From contig NZ_JACOPX010000001.1 of the NCBI RefSeq assembly GCF_015461835.1, positions 454,770 through 518,769 of the forward strand: DNA of 64,000 bases, given 5' to 3'. The translations under genes and the position numbers were made by a program. Origin of the DNA: Pseudomonas neuropathica. GTDB lineage: Bacteria; Pseudomonadota; Gammaproteobacteria; Pseudomonadales; Pseudomonadaceae. Positions 25,147-35,181 of this stretch are shown one piece after another. The notes below the pieces were generated by a model. That model did no database searches, had not been told where the DNA came from, and worked only from the letters and a program-made list of their open reading frames with translations. Position 1 is the stretch's first letter; each line of letters opens with the position of its first letter.

Positions 25147-25770
25147 ATGACGATTTCCCGACGCGGATTTCTGATCCTCGGCGCCGTGACCGCCACCGCG
25201 TTCGCGATGCCGCCGTTTATCAGCCTCAAGGCCTACGCGGCCAATCTGGAGCAACCGGCCATGAGCAAAGTGACGATCAATGTCAACGGCAAGCCGCGTG
25301 CGCTTGATGTCGACACCCGCACCACCCTGCTCGATGCCTTGCGCGAGCACTTGCACCTGAGCGGCACCAAAAAAGGCTGCGACCACGGCCAGTGCGGCGC
25401 CTGCACGGTGATCGCCGATGGTCGACGCATCAACGCTTGCCTGACCCTGGCGGTGATGCACGAAGGCAGCGAGATCACCACCATCGAAGGCCTCGGCATG
25501 CCCGACAATCTGCACCCGATGCAGGCCGCATTCATCAAGCACGACGGCTATCAGTGCGGCTATTGCACACCGGGGCAGATCTGCTCGGCGGTGTCAGTGA
25601 TCAAGGAAATCTGCGACGGCATTCCCAGCCACGTCAGTGAGAGCCTCACCGAGGCGCCGCAGTTGATCGCCAGAGAGTTTCAGGAACGCATGAGCGGCAA
25701 TATCTGCCGCTGCGGTGCGTACTCGAACATCATCGAAGCCATCACCGAAGTCGCGGAGGTACCGGCATGA
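25147..25770 (+). CDS. paoA: Periplasmic aldehyde oxidoreductase, 2Fe-2S subunit
   Basis: 207 residues. The start [20 protein letters not shown] is a twin-arginine export signal (SRRGFL). The mature part has the plant-type 2Fe-2S site [12 protein letters not shown] and the second cluster [11 protein letters not shown]...[12 protein letters not shown] typical of xanthine oxidase-family small subunits. It matches E. coli PaoA (YagT). It carries electrons from the molybdenum centre in a periplasmic enzyme that oxidises aldehydes to acids. AAGGAA precedes the start, and its stop overlaps the start of the FAD subunit gene. Confidence 0.9.
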   Translation: MTISRRGFLILGAVTATAFAMPPFISLKAYAANLEQPAMSKVTINVNGKPRALDVDTRTTLLDALREHLHLSGTKKGCDHGQCGACTVIADGRRINACLTLAVMHEGSEITTIEGLGMPDNLHPMQAAFIKHDGYQCGYCTPGQICSAVSVIKEICDGIPSHVSESLTEAPQLIAREFQERMSGNICRCGAYSNIIEAITEVAEVPA

Positions 25771-26723
25771 GACCGTTCAATTACAGCCGCGCCGACTCCC
25801 CCGCCGCTGCCGCTGCGCAAGCCGCACAGGTCGAAGGCGCACGCTTCATCGCTGGCGGCACCAACCTGCTGGACTTGATGAAACTCGACATCGAAACCCC
25901 GCTGCACCTGATCGACGTCAACCACCTCGGCCTGGATCAGATCGAAGCCACACCCGAGGGCGGCTTGCGCATCGGCGCGCTGGTGCGCAACACCGATCTG
26001 GCGGCCGATATGCGCGTGCGGAAAGACTACGCCCTGCTCTCGCGCGCCTTGCTCGCCGGGGCGTCCGGGCAGTTACGAAACATGGCGACCACTGCCGGCA
26101 ACCTGCTGCAACGCACGCGCTGCCCGTATTTCTACGACACCCATCAGGCTTGCAACAAACGCAATCCCGGCAGCGGCTGCGCGGCGATTGGCGGGGTCAG
26201 TCGGCAACTGGGCATCATCGGCGTCAGCGACGCCTGCATCGCTACGCACCCGAGTGACATGGCGATTGCCATGCGTGCTCTCGATGCGCAGATTGAAACG
26301 GTGAAACCCGACGGCAGCACCCGCAGCATCGCCATGGCCGACTTTCACCAGTTACCCGGTACCACGCCGAACATCGAAACCAGCCTGATGCCCGGCGAGT
26401 TCATCACCTCGGTGACACTGCCCGCACCGCTCGGCGGCACCCACATCTATCACAAGGTGCGTGATCGCTCCTCTTACGCATTTGCGTTGGTATCGGTCGG
26501 TCTGATTCTGCAACAGGACGGCAGCGGCCGCGTGGCGGTCGGCGGTATCGCGCCGAAACCATGGCGAATTGAAGAGGCCGAAGCGCTGCTGCCAAAAGGC
26601 GCCAAAGCCGTCAGCGAACGCCTGCTCGACGGCGCCACGCCGACTCACGACAACCAGTTCAAACTGACCCTGGTCGAGCGCACGCTCGGCTCGGTGTTGG
26701 CGCAAGCGAGGGATGAAGCATGA
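25767..26723 (+). CDS. paoB: Periplasmic aldehyde oxidoreductase, FAD (and 4Fe-4S) subunit
   Basis: 318 residues, coupled to paoA by a 4-bp overlap. The FAD site [18 protein letters not shown] is typical of CoxM/XdhB-like subunits. The insert [26 protein letters not shown] has the cysteines that bind an extra 4Fe-4S cluster in PaoB. It has no own Tat signal and is expected to be exported as a folded complex with PaoA. The stop overlaps the paoC start. Confidence 0.88.
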   Translation: MRPFNYSRADSPAAAAAQAAQVEGARFIAGGTNLLDLMKLDIETPLHLIDVNHLGLDQIEATPEGGLRIGALVRNTDLAADMRVRKDYALLSRALLAGASGQLRNMATTAGNLLQRTRCPYFYDTHQACNKRNPGSGCAAIGGVSRQLGIIGVSDACIATHPSDMAIAMRALDAQIETVKPDGSTRSIAMADFHQLPGTTPNIETSLMPGEFITSVTLPAPLGGTHIYHKVRDRSSYAFALVSVGLILQQDGSGRVAVGGIAPKPWRIEEAEALLPKGAKAVSERLLDGATPTHDNQFKLTLVERTLGSVLAQARDEA

Positions 26724-28918
26724 AATTCGACACGCCCGCCACCACCAACCCGATCGACCAGTTGAAGGTCATCGGCCAACCCACCGAGCGCATCGAAGGC
26801 CCGTTGAAAACCAGCGGCCAGGCGCCATACGCCTATGAGCAGCATGAGGCGGTGGCCAATCAGGCTTACGGCTTTATGGTCGGCTCGGCCATCGCCAAGG
26901 GCCGCATCAACAATATCGACCTCGAAGCAGCGAAAGCCGCGCCTGGTGTACTGGCCATCGTCACCGCCGCCAACGCCGGCAAACTCGGCAAGGGCAAATA
27001 CAACGCTGCCCATTTGTTGGCCGGGCCGGAGATTCAGCACTACCACCAGGCTGTCGCGCTGGTGGTGGCCGAGACGTTCGAGCAGGCCCGCGCGGCTGCG
27101 CAAATGGTCAAAGTCGATTACGTCGCTACCAAAGGCGAGTTCGATCTGGCCAGCGTGCGCGATAAAGGCGTCGAGCCAAAAGAGGAGTTGCCCGACGTCA
27201 GCCACGGTGATTTCGCCAAGGCGTTCGCCGCTGCGCCGGTGCAATTCGACCAGACCTACACCTCGCCGGATCAGTCCCACGCGATGATGGAACCGCACGC
27301 CACATTAGCAGCTTGGAAAGGCGATCAACTGACCCTGTGGACGTCGAACCAGATGATTGCCTGGAGCGTCGGCGACATCGCCACTACCCTCGGTTTGCCG
27401 AAAGAAAAAGTCCGGCTGATGTCGCCCTACATTGGCGGCGGTTTCGGCGGCAAACTGTTTGTGCGCGCCGATGCAATTCTTGCCGCCCTCGGTGCACGGA
27501 TGGCCGGCAGACCGGTAAAAGTCGCCCTCGCCCGCCCGCAGATCGCTAACAACACCACCCACCGCCCGGCGACGATTCAGCGCATTCGTATGGGCGCGAC
27601 GGCGGACGGCAAACTCACCGCGATCGCTCACGAAGGCTGGTCGGGCAATCTGGCGGAAGGCAAAGTCGAAGTCGCTGCGCAGCCGAGTCAGTTGTTATAC
27701 GCCGCTGAAAATCGACGGGTGAGCATGCGTCTCGCGCCGCTGGATCTGCCCGAAGGCAACGCGATGCGTGCGCCCGGTGAAACCCCGGGGCTGATGGTGC
27801 TGGAAATCGCCATGGACGAAATGGCCGAACAGCTCAAGCTTGATCCGGTGCAGTTCCGCATTATCAATGACACTCAGGTCGATCCAGTAAAAACCGAACG
27901 ACCGTTTTCGCAGCGGCGCCTGATCGAATGCCTGCAGACCGGCGCCGAGAAATTCGGCTGGAACCAGCGCAATGCGCAGCCGGGTACACGTCGCGAAGGT
28001 CGCTGGCTGATCGGCATGGGTGTGGCCGCCGCGATCCGCAACAACCTGCTGGTCAAGTCGGGCGCGCGGGTGCGGCTGGAGCGCGATGGCAAGGTCACGG
28101 TGGAAACCGACATGACCGATATCGGCACCGGCAGCTACACGATCATTGCGCAGACGGCGGCCGAGATGATGGGCGTCGGGTTGAAGGATGTCACTGTGCA
28201 TCTGGGCGATTCGAGCTTCCCGGTGTCGGCAGGTTCCGGCGGGCAATTCGGCGCCAACTGCTCGACCGCCGGGGTGTATGCCGCGTGCATGAAACTGCGT
28301 GAGGCGGTGGCTGGCAAACTGGGCATGGCGGCGGATCAGGCGGAGTTTGTCGACGGTCAGGTGCGGCTCGGCGACAAGAGCGTGCCGATGCGCAACGCTG
28401 CGCAGGACGGCGTTGTGGTGGCTGAGGACAGCATCGAATTTGCCGACCTGGCCGAGAAGTATCAGCAGTCGACCTTTGGTGCGCATTTCGTTGAGGTCGC
28501 GGTGGATGCGGCGACCGGGGAAGTGCGTGTGCGCCGCATGTTGGCGGTGTGCGCGGCCGGGCGGATTCTCAACCCGACAGCCGCGCGCAGTCAGGTGATC
28601 GGCGCGATGACCATGGGCGTCGGTGCGGCGTTGATGGAGGAGTTGGCGGTGGACAAGACGCTGGGGTTTTTCGTCAATCATGATCTGGCCGGGTATGAGG
28701 TGCCGGTGCATGCCGACATACCGCATCAGGAGGTGATTTTCCTTGATGAGACTGATCCGGTTTCCTCGCCGATGAAGGCCAAGGGTGTTGGTGAACTGGG
28801 GATTTGCGGGGTTAGTGCGGCGGTGGCGAATGCGATTTACAACGCCACGGGGGCGCGGGTGCGGGAGTATCCGGTTACCCTCGATAAAATCCTTTCTTCA
28901 CTGCCGGAGATGATCTGA
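26720..28918 (+). CDS. paoC: Periplasmic aldehyde oxidoreductase, molybdenum cofactor subunit
   Basis: 732 residues, matching PaoC (YagR) and the xanthine oxidase large-subunit family. Visible motifs are [57 protein letters not shown] and the C-terminal [24 protein letters not shown], which supplies the catalytic Glu of the GVGE(L/P) loop. It binds the molybdenum cytosine dinucleotide cofactor and oxidises aromatic and aliphatic aldehydes. The PaoD-type cofactor insertion chaperone is not in the window, so it must be elsewhere. Confidence 0.9.
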   Translation: MKFDTPATTNPIDQLKVIGQPTERIEGPLKTSGQAPYAYEQHEAVANQAYGFMVGSAIAKGRINNIDLEAAKAAPGVLAIVTAANAGKLGKGKYNAAHLLAGPEIQHYHQAVALVVAETFEQARAAAQMVKVDYVATKGEFDLASVRDKGVEPKEELPDVSHGDFAKAFAAAPVQFDQTYTSPDQSHAMMEPHATLAAWKGDQLTLWTSNQMIAWSVGDIATTLGLPKEKVRLMSPYIGGGFGGKLFVRADAILAALGARMAGRPVKVALARPQIANNTTHRPATIQRIRMGATADGKLTAIAHEGWSGNLAEGKVEVAAQPSQLLYAAENRRVSMRLAPLDLPEGNAMRAPGETPGLMVLEIAMDEMAEQLKLDPVQFRIINDTQVDPVKTERPFSQRRLIECLQTGAEKFGWNQRNAQPGTRREGRWLIGMGVAAAIRNNLLVKSGARVRLERDGKVTVETDMTDIGTGSYTIIAQTAAEMMGVGLKDVTVHLGDSSFPVSAGSGGQFGANCSTAGVYAACMKLREAVAGKLGMAADQAEFVDGQVRLGDKSVPMRNAAQDGVVVAEDSIEFADLAEKYQQSTFGAHFVEVAVDAATGEVRVRRMLAVCAAGRILNPTAARSQVIGAMTMGVGAALMEELAVDKTLGFFVNHDLAGYEVPVHADIPHQEVIFLDETDPVSSPMKAKGVGELGICGVSAAVANAIYNATGARVREYPVTLDKILSSLPEMI

Positions 28919-28932
28919 ACGCCTGAAAAGAG

Positions 28933-29110
28933 CCCCTCACCCTAGCCCTCTCCCAGAGGGAGAGGGGACCGATCCGGGGATATTCAGAAGCTGCACCGAC
29001 TTGAACGTCCTGCTGTGAATCCATAGTCGACACAGCACTTTCAGGTCGATGGATGACGCAAGGCACCTCGGTCAGCCCCCTCTCCCTCCGGGAGAGGGCT
29101 GGGGTGAGGG
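28933..29110. repeat. MITE-like intergenic element (family D), copy 3
   Basis: 178 bp, the same length as copy 2. Begins CCCCTCACCCTAGCCCTCTC and ends with inverted GAGAGGGCTGGGGTGAGGG. The core has TGAATCCATAGTCGAC. Between paoC (+) and the cupin gene (-). Confidence 0.8.
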
Positions 29111-29117
29111 AAGCGCT

Positions 29118-29594
29118 TCACTCGGAACGCGGATACTGCTCATCACTCACCTGCTCCATCCAATCCACCACCTTGCCATCCAGCACTTCAGCAATAGCGA
29201 TATGGGTCATCGCCGTGGTCGCAGCCGCCCCATGCCAATGCTTGGCCCCCGGCGCAATCCACACGGTATCCCCGGGACGAATCCTACGAACCGGCTGCCC
29301 CCACTCCTGCACAAAACCGGAACCGGCGGTGACGATCAAGGTCTGTCCCAACGGATGTGTATGCCAAGCGGTACGCGCGCCCGGCTCAAACGTCACCGTC
29401 GCACCACTGACCCGCGCCGCTTCGGTGCCTTTGAACGGCCCATCGACGCGCACAATGCCAGTGAACCAATCCACCGGACCTCTGGCCGAAGCTTGTGAGC
29501 CATTGGGTGTCACGGTCACGCGGGGAATGTCATTGGCCTGCACCTCACCCGCCAACAGGGAAAGGGTCAAGGCAGAAGCGGCAATCGGGTTCAT
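29118..29594 (-). CDS. Exported cupin, (R)-hydroxynitrile lyase-like family
   Basis: 158 residues from ATG 29594 with GGAGGA about 6 nt upstream. A signal peptide ([20 protein letters not shown]) precedes a single small cupin: [33 protein letters not shown] then [18 protein letters not shown]. The His-x-His plus Gln, and the later His, form a Mn-type metal site. The sequence strongly resembles the bacterial cupin hydroxynitrile lyases and carboxymuconolactone-decarboxylase-linked cupins. Cyanohydrin activity is known for relatives but not provable here. It is divergent (97 bp) from a LysR gene, which probably controls it. Confidence 0.78.
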   Translation of the reverse strand: MNPIAASALTLSLLAGEVQANDIPRVTVTPNGSQASARGPVDWFTGIVRVDGPFKGTEAARVSGATVTFEPGARTAWHTHPLGQTLIVTAGSGFVQEWGQPVRRIRPGDTVWIAPGAKHWHGAAATTAMTHIAIAEVLDGKVVDWMEQVSDEQYPRSE

Positions 29595-29691
29595 AGCGGT
29601 TCCTCCAGATAAACAATGCCACCACTTTACCGACGTCAACTCTTCAGATAATCGACTAGAATTCGAAAAAACTTATGCAGGACACTCATCA

Positions 29692-30585
29692 ATGCTTCGG
29701 GAAAACGCCACCGACCTGCTCGCCTTCCTCGCCGTAGCCCGTGAGCGCAGTTTTACCAAGGCAGCGGCCAAGCTCGGCGTTTCGCAATCGGCGCTGAGTC
29801 ACACGATTCGCGCACTTGAAGCGCGTTTGGGCCTGCGCCTGCTGACCCGCACCACGCGCAGCGTCTCACCCACCGAAGCCGGCGAACACTTGTTGCAAAC
29901 CATCGGCCCACGCTTCGAAGAAATCGAACTGGAACTGGCGGCGCTGAGCAACCTGCGCGACACCCCGGCAGGCAAGATCCGTCTCAACGCCACCGACCAT
30001 TCGCTGGACTGGCTGCTGCGCCCGGTGCTCAAGGAATTTCTGCCCAAGTACCCGGACATCAGCGTCGAGGTGAGCTGTGACTATGGTTTCGTCGACATCG
30101 CCGGCCAGGGTTTCGACGCTGGCGTGCGCTTGGGCGAGGACGTCGCGCAAGGCATGATCGCCACCCGCATCGGCCCCGACATGCGCATGGCGGTGGTCGG
30201 CTCACCCGCCTATTTCGCCAAACGCACCCCGCCGCAAACACCACGCGATCTGACCGAGCACGCCTGCAACAACCTGCGCCTGCCCACCAACGGCGGGCTG
30301 TACAGTTGGGAATTCGAGAAGGATGGCGAAAGCCTGAAAGTGCGGGTCTCCGGACAGGTCATCCTGAACGGCGTCTACCCGTTGCTTGACGCGGCGCTGG
30401 ACGGTTTTGGCCTGAGCTACATCCCGGAAAACATCGTCGCGCCGTATCTGGCCGACGGCCGTTTACTGCAAGTGCTGGAAGACTGGTGCCCGACGTTTGC
30501 CGGTTACCACCTCTACTACCCGAGCCGACGCCAGGCGGCGCCGGCGTTTGCATTGTTGCTGGAGGCGTTGCGCTATCGCGGTTAA
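29692..30585 (+). CDS. LysR-family transcriptional regulator
   Basis: 297 residues from ATG 29692 (MLRENATDLLAFLAVARERS); the long upstream frame is a shadow of the cupin gene. The N-terminal winged helix-turn-helix is SFTKAAAKLGVSQSALSHTIRALEARLGLRLLTRTTRSVSPTEAG. The effector domain resembles the DsdC/AaeR-type 'CrgA' subgroup (RIGPDMRMAVVGSPAYFAKR). The divergent arrangement suggests control of the cupin gene and possibly of the aldo/keto reductase gene that converges on it downstream. The inducer is unknown. Confidence 0.88.
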   Translation: MLRENATDLLAFLAVARERSFTKAAAKLGVSQSALSHTIRALEARLGLRLLTRTTRSVSPTEAGEHLLQTIGPRFEEIELELAALSNLRDTPAGKIRLNATDHSLDWLLRPVLKEFLPKYPDISVEVSCDYGFVDIAGQGFDAGVRLGEDVAQGMIATRIGPDMRMAVVGSPAYFAKRTPPQTPRDLTEHACNNLRLPTNGGLYSWEFEKDGESLKVRVSGQVILNGVYPLLDAALDGFGLSYIPENIVAPYLADGRLLQVLEDWCPTFAGYHLYYPSRRQAAPAFALLLEALRYRG

Positions 30586-30604
30586 GCGCCGTCTACGAGA
30601 TCGA

Positions 30605-31552
30605 TTATCCCGCTGCTAACGCAATCAACTGATGCCGTTGCGCATCGGTGAGCATCGGCCCGAACCCGGCCTTGGCGTTATCGGCCATATAGCGCGGATT
30701 GCCCGTGCCCGGGATCACGCAAGTCACCGCCGAATGCGAGAGCAGAAACTTCAACGCCAATTGTGCCCAGCTGTTGACCTGCACATCCGACACCCACCCC
30801 GGCAACGGTTTGCCTTTGAGACGCGCGAGCAGACCGCCGCCACCGAACGGCCGATTACAGATCACCGCGACGCCGCGTTCGCGGCACAAAGGCAAAATAC
30901 GTTTCTCCACGCCTCGGTCATCGAGGGCGTAATTGATTTGCAGAAAATCCAGGGGCTCGGCCTTCAGCACCGCTTCGACTTCTTCGTAGGCCGAGGGTGT
31001 GTAATGGGTGATGCCGATGTAACGGATGCGCCCCTGGGCTTTCCATTCACGCAGGGTCGGCAGGTGGGTTTGCCAGTCGAGCAGGTTGTGGATCTGCATC
31101 AGGTCGATGCGTTCGGTGCGCAGCAGGCTGAACGACTGCTCCATCTGCGCGATGCCTTCCTTGCGCCCGCGCGTCCACACCTTGGTCGCCAGAAACGCCG
31201 GCGAACGCGGTTCGTGGATCGATAGCAGTTCGCCGGTGGTCTGTTCGGCGCGGCCATACATCGGTGAACTGTCAATCAGCGTGCCGCCCTTTTTGAACAG
31301 CTCATCGAGCACCGCCGGCAATTGCCGGTAGGCCGGGTCGCCGGGGCCGACGTCGAAACCGCGATAAGTACCAAGGCCAACGATGGGCAGCGACTCGGTG
31401 CTGGATGGGATGACACGGGTCTGCATGGCGTGGCTTCCGGTGGTCGCGGACGTGGTGGTTGTGGCCAACGCCCGATCAAAGGTGAAGACCGCCGAAACCC
31501 CGGCAGCCAGCGTGAGCAATCGGCGACGGGAGTAACCCTCAGTGTGGCTCAT
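30605..31552 (-). CDS. Tat-exported aldo/keto reductase
   Basis: 315 residues from ATG 31552, which follows GGGGAA. The N-terminus SRRRLLTLAAGVSAVF is a twin-arginine signal, unusual for this normally cytoplasmic family. The barrel carries the catalytic set: Asp and Tyr in LIDSSPMYGRAEQ, Lys in LATKVW and His in LMQIHNL. NADPH-binding elements are near the C-terminus (VIPGTGNPRYMADN). It reduces carbonyl compounds; the substrate is unknown. It converges on the LysR gene and is divergent from the hydrolase at 31669. Confidence 0.82.
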   Translation of the reverse strand: MSHTEGYSRRRLLTLAAGVSAVFTFDRALATTTTSATTGSHAMQTRVIPSSTESLPIVGLGTYRGFDVGPGDPAYRQLPAVLDELFKKGGTLIDSSPMYGRAEQTTGELLSIHEPRSPAFLATKVWTRGRKEGIAQMEQSFSLLRTERIDLMQIHNLLDWQTHLPTLREWKAQGRIRYIGITHYTPSAYEEVEAVLKAEPLDFLQINYALDDRGVEKRILPLCRERGVAVICNRPFGGGGLLARLKGKPLPGWVSDVQVNSWAQLALKFLLSHSAVTCVIPGTGNPRYMADNAKAGFGPMLTDAQRHQLIALAAG

Positions 31553-31668
31553 GCTGGTTCCCCTGCTGCGTGGATCTGCTGCATGTTGTGTGTGTGTGCG
31601 AGCGGCCCGGTGGCAGGGCTGAACTACACTGCGACAGCAGTCCTTCACACACCGTTAAAAGTAGCCGA

Positions 31669-32439
31669 ATGTCCCGAACCCTGATGTCACTCGTCGCATT
31701 GATCGTTGCCGTGTACCTGGTGCTGTGTGCGGCACTGTTCTTTTTTCAGCGCTCGCTGATCTATTTTCCGCAGCCCAATACCGTCGGCGGCAGCGACTCA
31801 CAACTGATCCTGTCTATACCGGACGCGCGGGTTTCAGTGATCACCCGCGAGCGCGTCGGGCCACGGGCGCTGATCTATTTCGGCGGCAATGCCGAGGACG
31901 TGTCGCGCAATCTGCCGGAGTTTGCCGAGGCGTTTCCCGATTACGCAGTGTATTTGCTCAACTACCGCGGTTTCGGTGGCAGCGGTGGCTCACCCTCAGA
32001 AGAAGCGATTGCCGAGGATGCGCTGGCGCTGTTTGATCAGGTCTACGCCAGTCATCCGCAGGTGGCCGTGGTCGGGCGCAGCCTCGGTTCCGGCGTGGCC
32101 GTGCGTCTTGCCAGTCAACGGCCGGTGCAACAGCTGATTCTGGTGACGCCTTACAACAGCCTCGAAGAAATCGCGGCACGGCAATATCCGTGGGTGCCGG
32201 TGCAGTGGTTGCTCAAGGACCGATTCGAATCCGGCAAGTACGCCGCGCATATCCGCGTGCCGACGTTGTTGCTCGCGGCCAGTGATGACGAGGTGATTCC
32301 GCGCGCCAGCACCCAGCGTTTGCTGGAGAATTTCCCGCAAGGCGTGGCGGTGCTCCGGGTGGTGCCGGATTCGGGGCATAACTCGATCTCGGATCGTGCG
32401 CAGTATTTGCAGTGGATGGGGGATGTGTTGAATCGGTGA
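31669..32439 (+). CDS. Membrane-anchored alpha/beta hydrolase (BEM46/ABHD13-like)
   Basis: 256 residues. The N-terminus (MSLVALIVAVYLVLCAALFFF) is a single membrane anchor or uncleaved signal, followed by QRSLIYFPQP, a typical start for this family. The nucleophile elbow is VVGRSLGSGVA, with Asp in AASDDEVIPR and His in PDSGHNSI. The substrate is unknown. The start at 31669 is preferred; an ATG at 31684 is an alternative with no better ribosome site. A REP pair follows. Confidence 0.8.
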   Translation: MSRTLMSLVALIVAVYLVLCAALFFFQRSLIYFPQPNTVGGSDSQLILSIPDARVSVITRERVGPRALIYFGGNAEDVSRNLPEFAEAFPDYAVYLLNYRGFGGSGGSPSEEAIAEDALALFDQVYASHPQVAVVGRSLGSGVAVRLASQRPVQQLILVTPYNSLEEIAARQYPWVPVQWLLKDRFESGKYAAHIRVPTLLLAASDDEVIPRASTQRLLENFPQGVAVLRVVPDSGHNSISDRAQYLQWMGDVLNR

Positions 32440-32480
32440 TAGTGGTCTGCCTGTGTCTTTTGTATTGTTTTCAGTGACGC

Positions 32481-32547
32481 CATCGCGAGCAGGCTCACTC
32501 CTACATTTGGAATGCGTTCCCTGTAGGAGTGAGCCTGCTCGCGATAG
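32481..32547. repeat. REP-type inverted pair (family A, tail-to-tail)
   Basis: CATCGCGAGCAGGCTCACTCC ... GGAGTGAGCCTGCTCGCGAT, same arrangement as the copy at 20797. Confidence 0.85.
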
Positions 32548-32712
32548 CGTCATCCGGCGCAACATAGCGCTCTGTTTGATTCCACTGTTCGTCGCTTCGC
32601 CGTAAAGCCTTCACCGCCCCTTGAACCAAGTCCAAAAAGCCCAGTCCTACTCGCGCCGCTTTCTGCGGTTCACTCAACTTTTGCGCTGTCCTCTTTCAGA
32701 GCTGCCCGTCTC

Positions 32713-33579
32713 ATGCGCCACGCCGTTCGTTCGTCTCGCTTCGTTTCGCTGTGCCTGCTGATCCTTTCGCCGCTGTTCGCGGAAACCGCCCATGCCGGTG
32801 CCGAGCGGCAACTGGTGGCTGCCATCAACGACTATCGTGCCCATCCGCAGCGCTGTGATCGGCGCCCGACGCAGCGTCTGGCGCCGTTGGCACTGAAGTC
32901 GAACCTGGCCTTGCCGATCGGTTATCGCTATGCCGGTGGCATGCGTGAAGCGCTGAAGTCGTCCGGGTATTCAGCCGTCGCGGTGCGCAGTATTCGTGTG
33001 GTCGGGGCCGAGGACGCCGAAGAGGCTTTCGACCTGCTGCAAGACGAGCACTGCGCCGCGCTGCTGGATGCGAGCTACGCCGACATCGGCGTCAGTCGGT
33101 CGCGTAATGAATGGCAAGTGGTGTTGGCGCAACCGGTGCTCGACAGCCGTGTCGGCGATAACCGCAGCGTCGGCAAGGCCTTGCTCGCGGAGGTAAACGC
33201 CGCGCGCGCCCAGCCACGGATGTGCGGACGCCAGCGCTTCGCCGCCGCCCGGCCGTTGAGCTGGAACGCAGCACTGGGCGCCGCCGCGCAGGGGCACAGC
33301 AAAGCCATGGCTTACGGCAATTACTTCGCCCACCGTGATCCGGACGGCGACCTGCCTGCCGATCGCGCCCGCGCAGCCGGCTATCGCGGTCGGCAAATCG
33401 GTGAAAACATTGCCGCCGGACAGAGTTCACCGGGCAAAGCCATGGCCGGATGGCTGGCCAGCCCCGGACATTGCGCCAATCTGATGAATCCGATGTTTAC
33501 TCAGGTCGGCGCCGGGTTTGCCAGTGAGGCGCGCAGTGATGAAGGGGTTTACTGGACGATGGTGTTTGGTGCGCAGTGA
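32713..33579 (+). CDS. Exported CAP/SCP-domain protein
   Basis: 288 residues with a signal peptide (MRHAVRSSRFVSLCLLILSPLFAETAHA). The C-terminal half (about 155-288) is a CAP (PR-1/SCP) domain: LSWNAALGAAAQGHSKAMAYGNYFAHRDPDG, then IGENIAAGQSSPGKAMAGWLASPGHCANLMNP and VYWTMVFG. The N-terminal half may be a degenerate second CAP module (AINDYRAHPQRC...LALPIGYRYAGG...QDEHCAALLDASYADIGVS...WQVVLAQP). The family binds lipids or acts as a protease or structural factor; bacterial roles are unclear. Confidence 0.8.
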   Translation: MRHAVRSSRFVSLCLLILSPLFAETAHAGAERQLVAAINDYRAHPQRCDRRPTQRLAPLALKSNLALPIGYRYAGGMREALKSSGYSAVAVRSIRVVGAEDAEEAFDLLQDEHCAALLDASYADIGVSRSRNEWQVVLAQPVLDSRVGDNRSVGKALLAEVNAARAQPRMCGRQRFAAARPLSWNAALGAAAQGHSKAMAYGNYFAHRDPDGDLPADRARAAGYRGRQIGENIAAGQSSPGKAMAGWLASPGHCANLMNPMFTQVGAGFASEARSDEGVYWTMVFGAQ

Positions 33580-33696
33580 CTGCCAGCGTCCAGTGCCAAT
33601 TTCAACAGTTCCTTGCGCAGCATTGACGGCGCACGAACGTGGTGATTTTCATGGGCCGGCAACATCGCGCAGGTTTATGACATTTGGGTAACAGGA

Positions 33697-33757
33697 AAAG
33701 ATCGCAGCCTCGTTTCACTCGACAGCGCCTACAAGGCTGCGATCTTTTGATCTTCAA
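33697..33757. repeat. REP-type inverted pair (family C variant)
   Basis: AAAAGATCGCAGCC ... GGCTGCGATCTTTT with a CGACAGCGCCTACA inner part. It abuts the stop codon of the ureidopropionase gene. Confidence 0.75.
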
Positions 33758-35037
33758 GCGGCGCGCTGCCCTCCCGCGACCATCGCCGAAGCCGCCAGCA
33801 TCGCCCGCAACAACACCGCACACCCCGCCGCCAGATCATCCGGCGCGGCGTTTTCGATTTCGTTGTGGCTGATGCCGCCTTCGCACGGCACGAAGATCAT
33901 CCCGGCCGGGCCGAGTTCGGCGAGGAAAATCGCGTCATGCCCGGCGCCGCTGACGATGTCCATGTGCGACAGGCCCAGCCCTTTCGCCGCGCCGCGCACG
34001 GCTTCCACACAACCTTTTTCGAAGTACAGCGGCGGGAAGTCCGCTGTCGGCGTCAGTTCATAAGTCAGACCGTGTTCTTCGCAGGTGGCGTCGATGACTT
34101 GCTTTACTTCAGCGATCATCGAGTCCAGACGCGCCGGTTCCAGATGACGGAAGTCGAGGGTCATGCGCACTTCGCCGGGAATGACGTTGCGCGAACCGGG
34201 GTAGGCCTGCAAACAACCGACGGTGCCGCAGGCGTGGGGTTGATGACCGAGGGCGGCGCGGTTGACCGCACCGACGATCACCGAGGCGCCGACCAGCGCG
34301 TCTTTACGCAGGTGCATCGGCGTTGGACCGGCGTGGGCCTCGACGCCGCGCAGCTTGAGGTCGAACCACTTCTGCCCCAACGCGCCCAACACGACGCCGA
34401 TGGTTTTCTGTTCGTCTTCAAGGATCGGGCCTTGTTCGATGTGCGCCTCGAAATAGGCACCGACTTTATGCCCGCTGACTTTACGCGGACCGGCATAGCC
34501 AATGGCGTTCAGCGCTTCACCGACGGTGACGCCGTCGGCATCGACTTTGGCGAGGGTTTCTTCGAGGGTGAATTTCTCGGCGAACACGCCCGAGCCCATC
34601 ATGCACGGAGCGAAGCGCGAGCCTTCTTCGTTGGTCCAGACCACCACTTCCAGCGGCGCTTCGGTTTCCACTTTGAGGTCGTTGAGGGTGCGCAGAACTT
34701 CGACGCCGGCGAGCACGCCGAAGCAGCCGTCGAACTTGCCGCCGGTGGGTTGGGTGTCAATGTGGCTGCCGGTCATCACCGGTGGCAAATCGGGATTGCG
34801 CCCGGGGCGCCGGGCAAAAATGTTGCCGACGGCATCGATGGTGACGCTGCACCCGGCGTCCTTGCACCATTGCACGAAGAGGTCGCGGGCCTGGCGGTCG
34901 AGGTCAGTGAGGGCCAGGCGACAGACCCCGCCCTTGACCGTCGCGCCGAGTTTGGCCAGTTCCATGAGCGACGCCCACAGGCGGTCGCGGTTGATGTGCT
35001 GATGGGTCGATTGCAGAACGTCTACGGCTGCGTTCAT
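33754..35037 (-). CDS. hydC: Beta-ureidopropionase / N-carbamoyl amidohydrolase (M20 hydantoinase-carbamoylase family)
   Basis: 427 residues. The M20 metal site is visible in MTGSHIDTQPTGGKFDGCFGVLAGVEVLRTL, followed by WTNEEGSRFAPCMMGSGVFA and EAHIEQGPILED. A dimerisation insert and a C-terminal SGAGHDAIFLAELGPAGMIFVPCEGGISHN complete the family signature. It hydrolyses N-carbamoyl-beta-alanine to beta-alanine, CO2 and ammonia, the last step of the reductive pyrimidine route. Its location next to the NCS1 permease, dihydropyrimidinase and preTA supports that over allantoate or carbamoyl-amino-acid activity. Confidence 0.85.
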   Translation of the reverse strand: MNAAVDVLQSTHQHINRDRLWASLMELAKLGATVKGGVCRLALTDLDRQARDLFVQWCKDAGCSVTIDAVGNIFARRPGRNPDLPPVMTGSHIDTQPTGGKFDGCFGVLAGVEVLRTLNDLKVETEAPLEVVVWTNEEGSRFAPCMMGSGVFAEKFTLEETLAKVDADGVTVGEALNAIGYAGPRKVSGHKVGAYFEAHIEQGPILEDEQKTIGVVLGALGQKWFDLKLRGVEAHAGPTPMHLRKDALVGASVIVGAVNRAALGHQPHACGTVGCLQAYPGSRNVIPGEVRMTLDFRHLEPARLDSMIAEVKQVIDATCEEHGLTYELTPTADFPPLYFEKGCVEAVRGAAKGLGLSHMDIVSGAGHDAIFLAELGPAGMIFVPCEGGISHNEIENAAPDDLAAGCAVLLRAMLAASAMVAGGQRAA

Positions 35038-35103
35038 GGGGATCTCCTCAGGCTGCTGTTCTTATGGATTTCTTCAAATACATCTCTGCCGTAAGTGAGG
35101 CCG

Positions 35104-35174
35104 CCTTCGCGAGCAAGCTCGCTCCCACATTTGGAATGCGTACACATGTGGGAGCGAGCTTGCTCGCGAAGAGG
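35104..35174. repeat. REP-type inverted pair (family B, tail-to-tail)
   Basis: TTCGCGAGCAAGCTCGCTCC ... GGAGCGAGCTTGCTCGCGAA between the permease gene and hydC. Confidence 0.85.
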
Positions 35175-35181
35175 CCTGCAT

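Noticed and set aside
29053..29691. N-terminal extension of the LysR regulator
   Set aside because: The frame upstream of 29692 is antisense to the cupin gene and part of a repeat element; the LysR fold begins at MLRENATDLLAF.
33865..35094. 409-aa plus-strand ORF opposite the ureidopropionase gene
   Set aside because: Antisense shadow; the opposite strand carries the complete M20 metal-site motifs.
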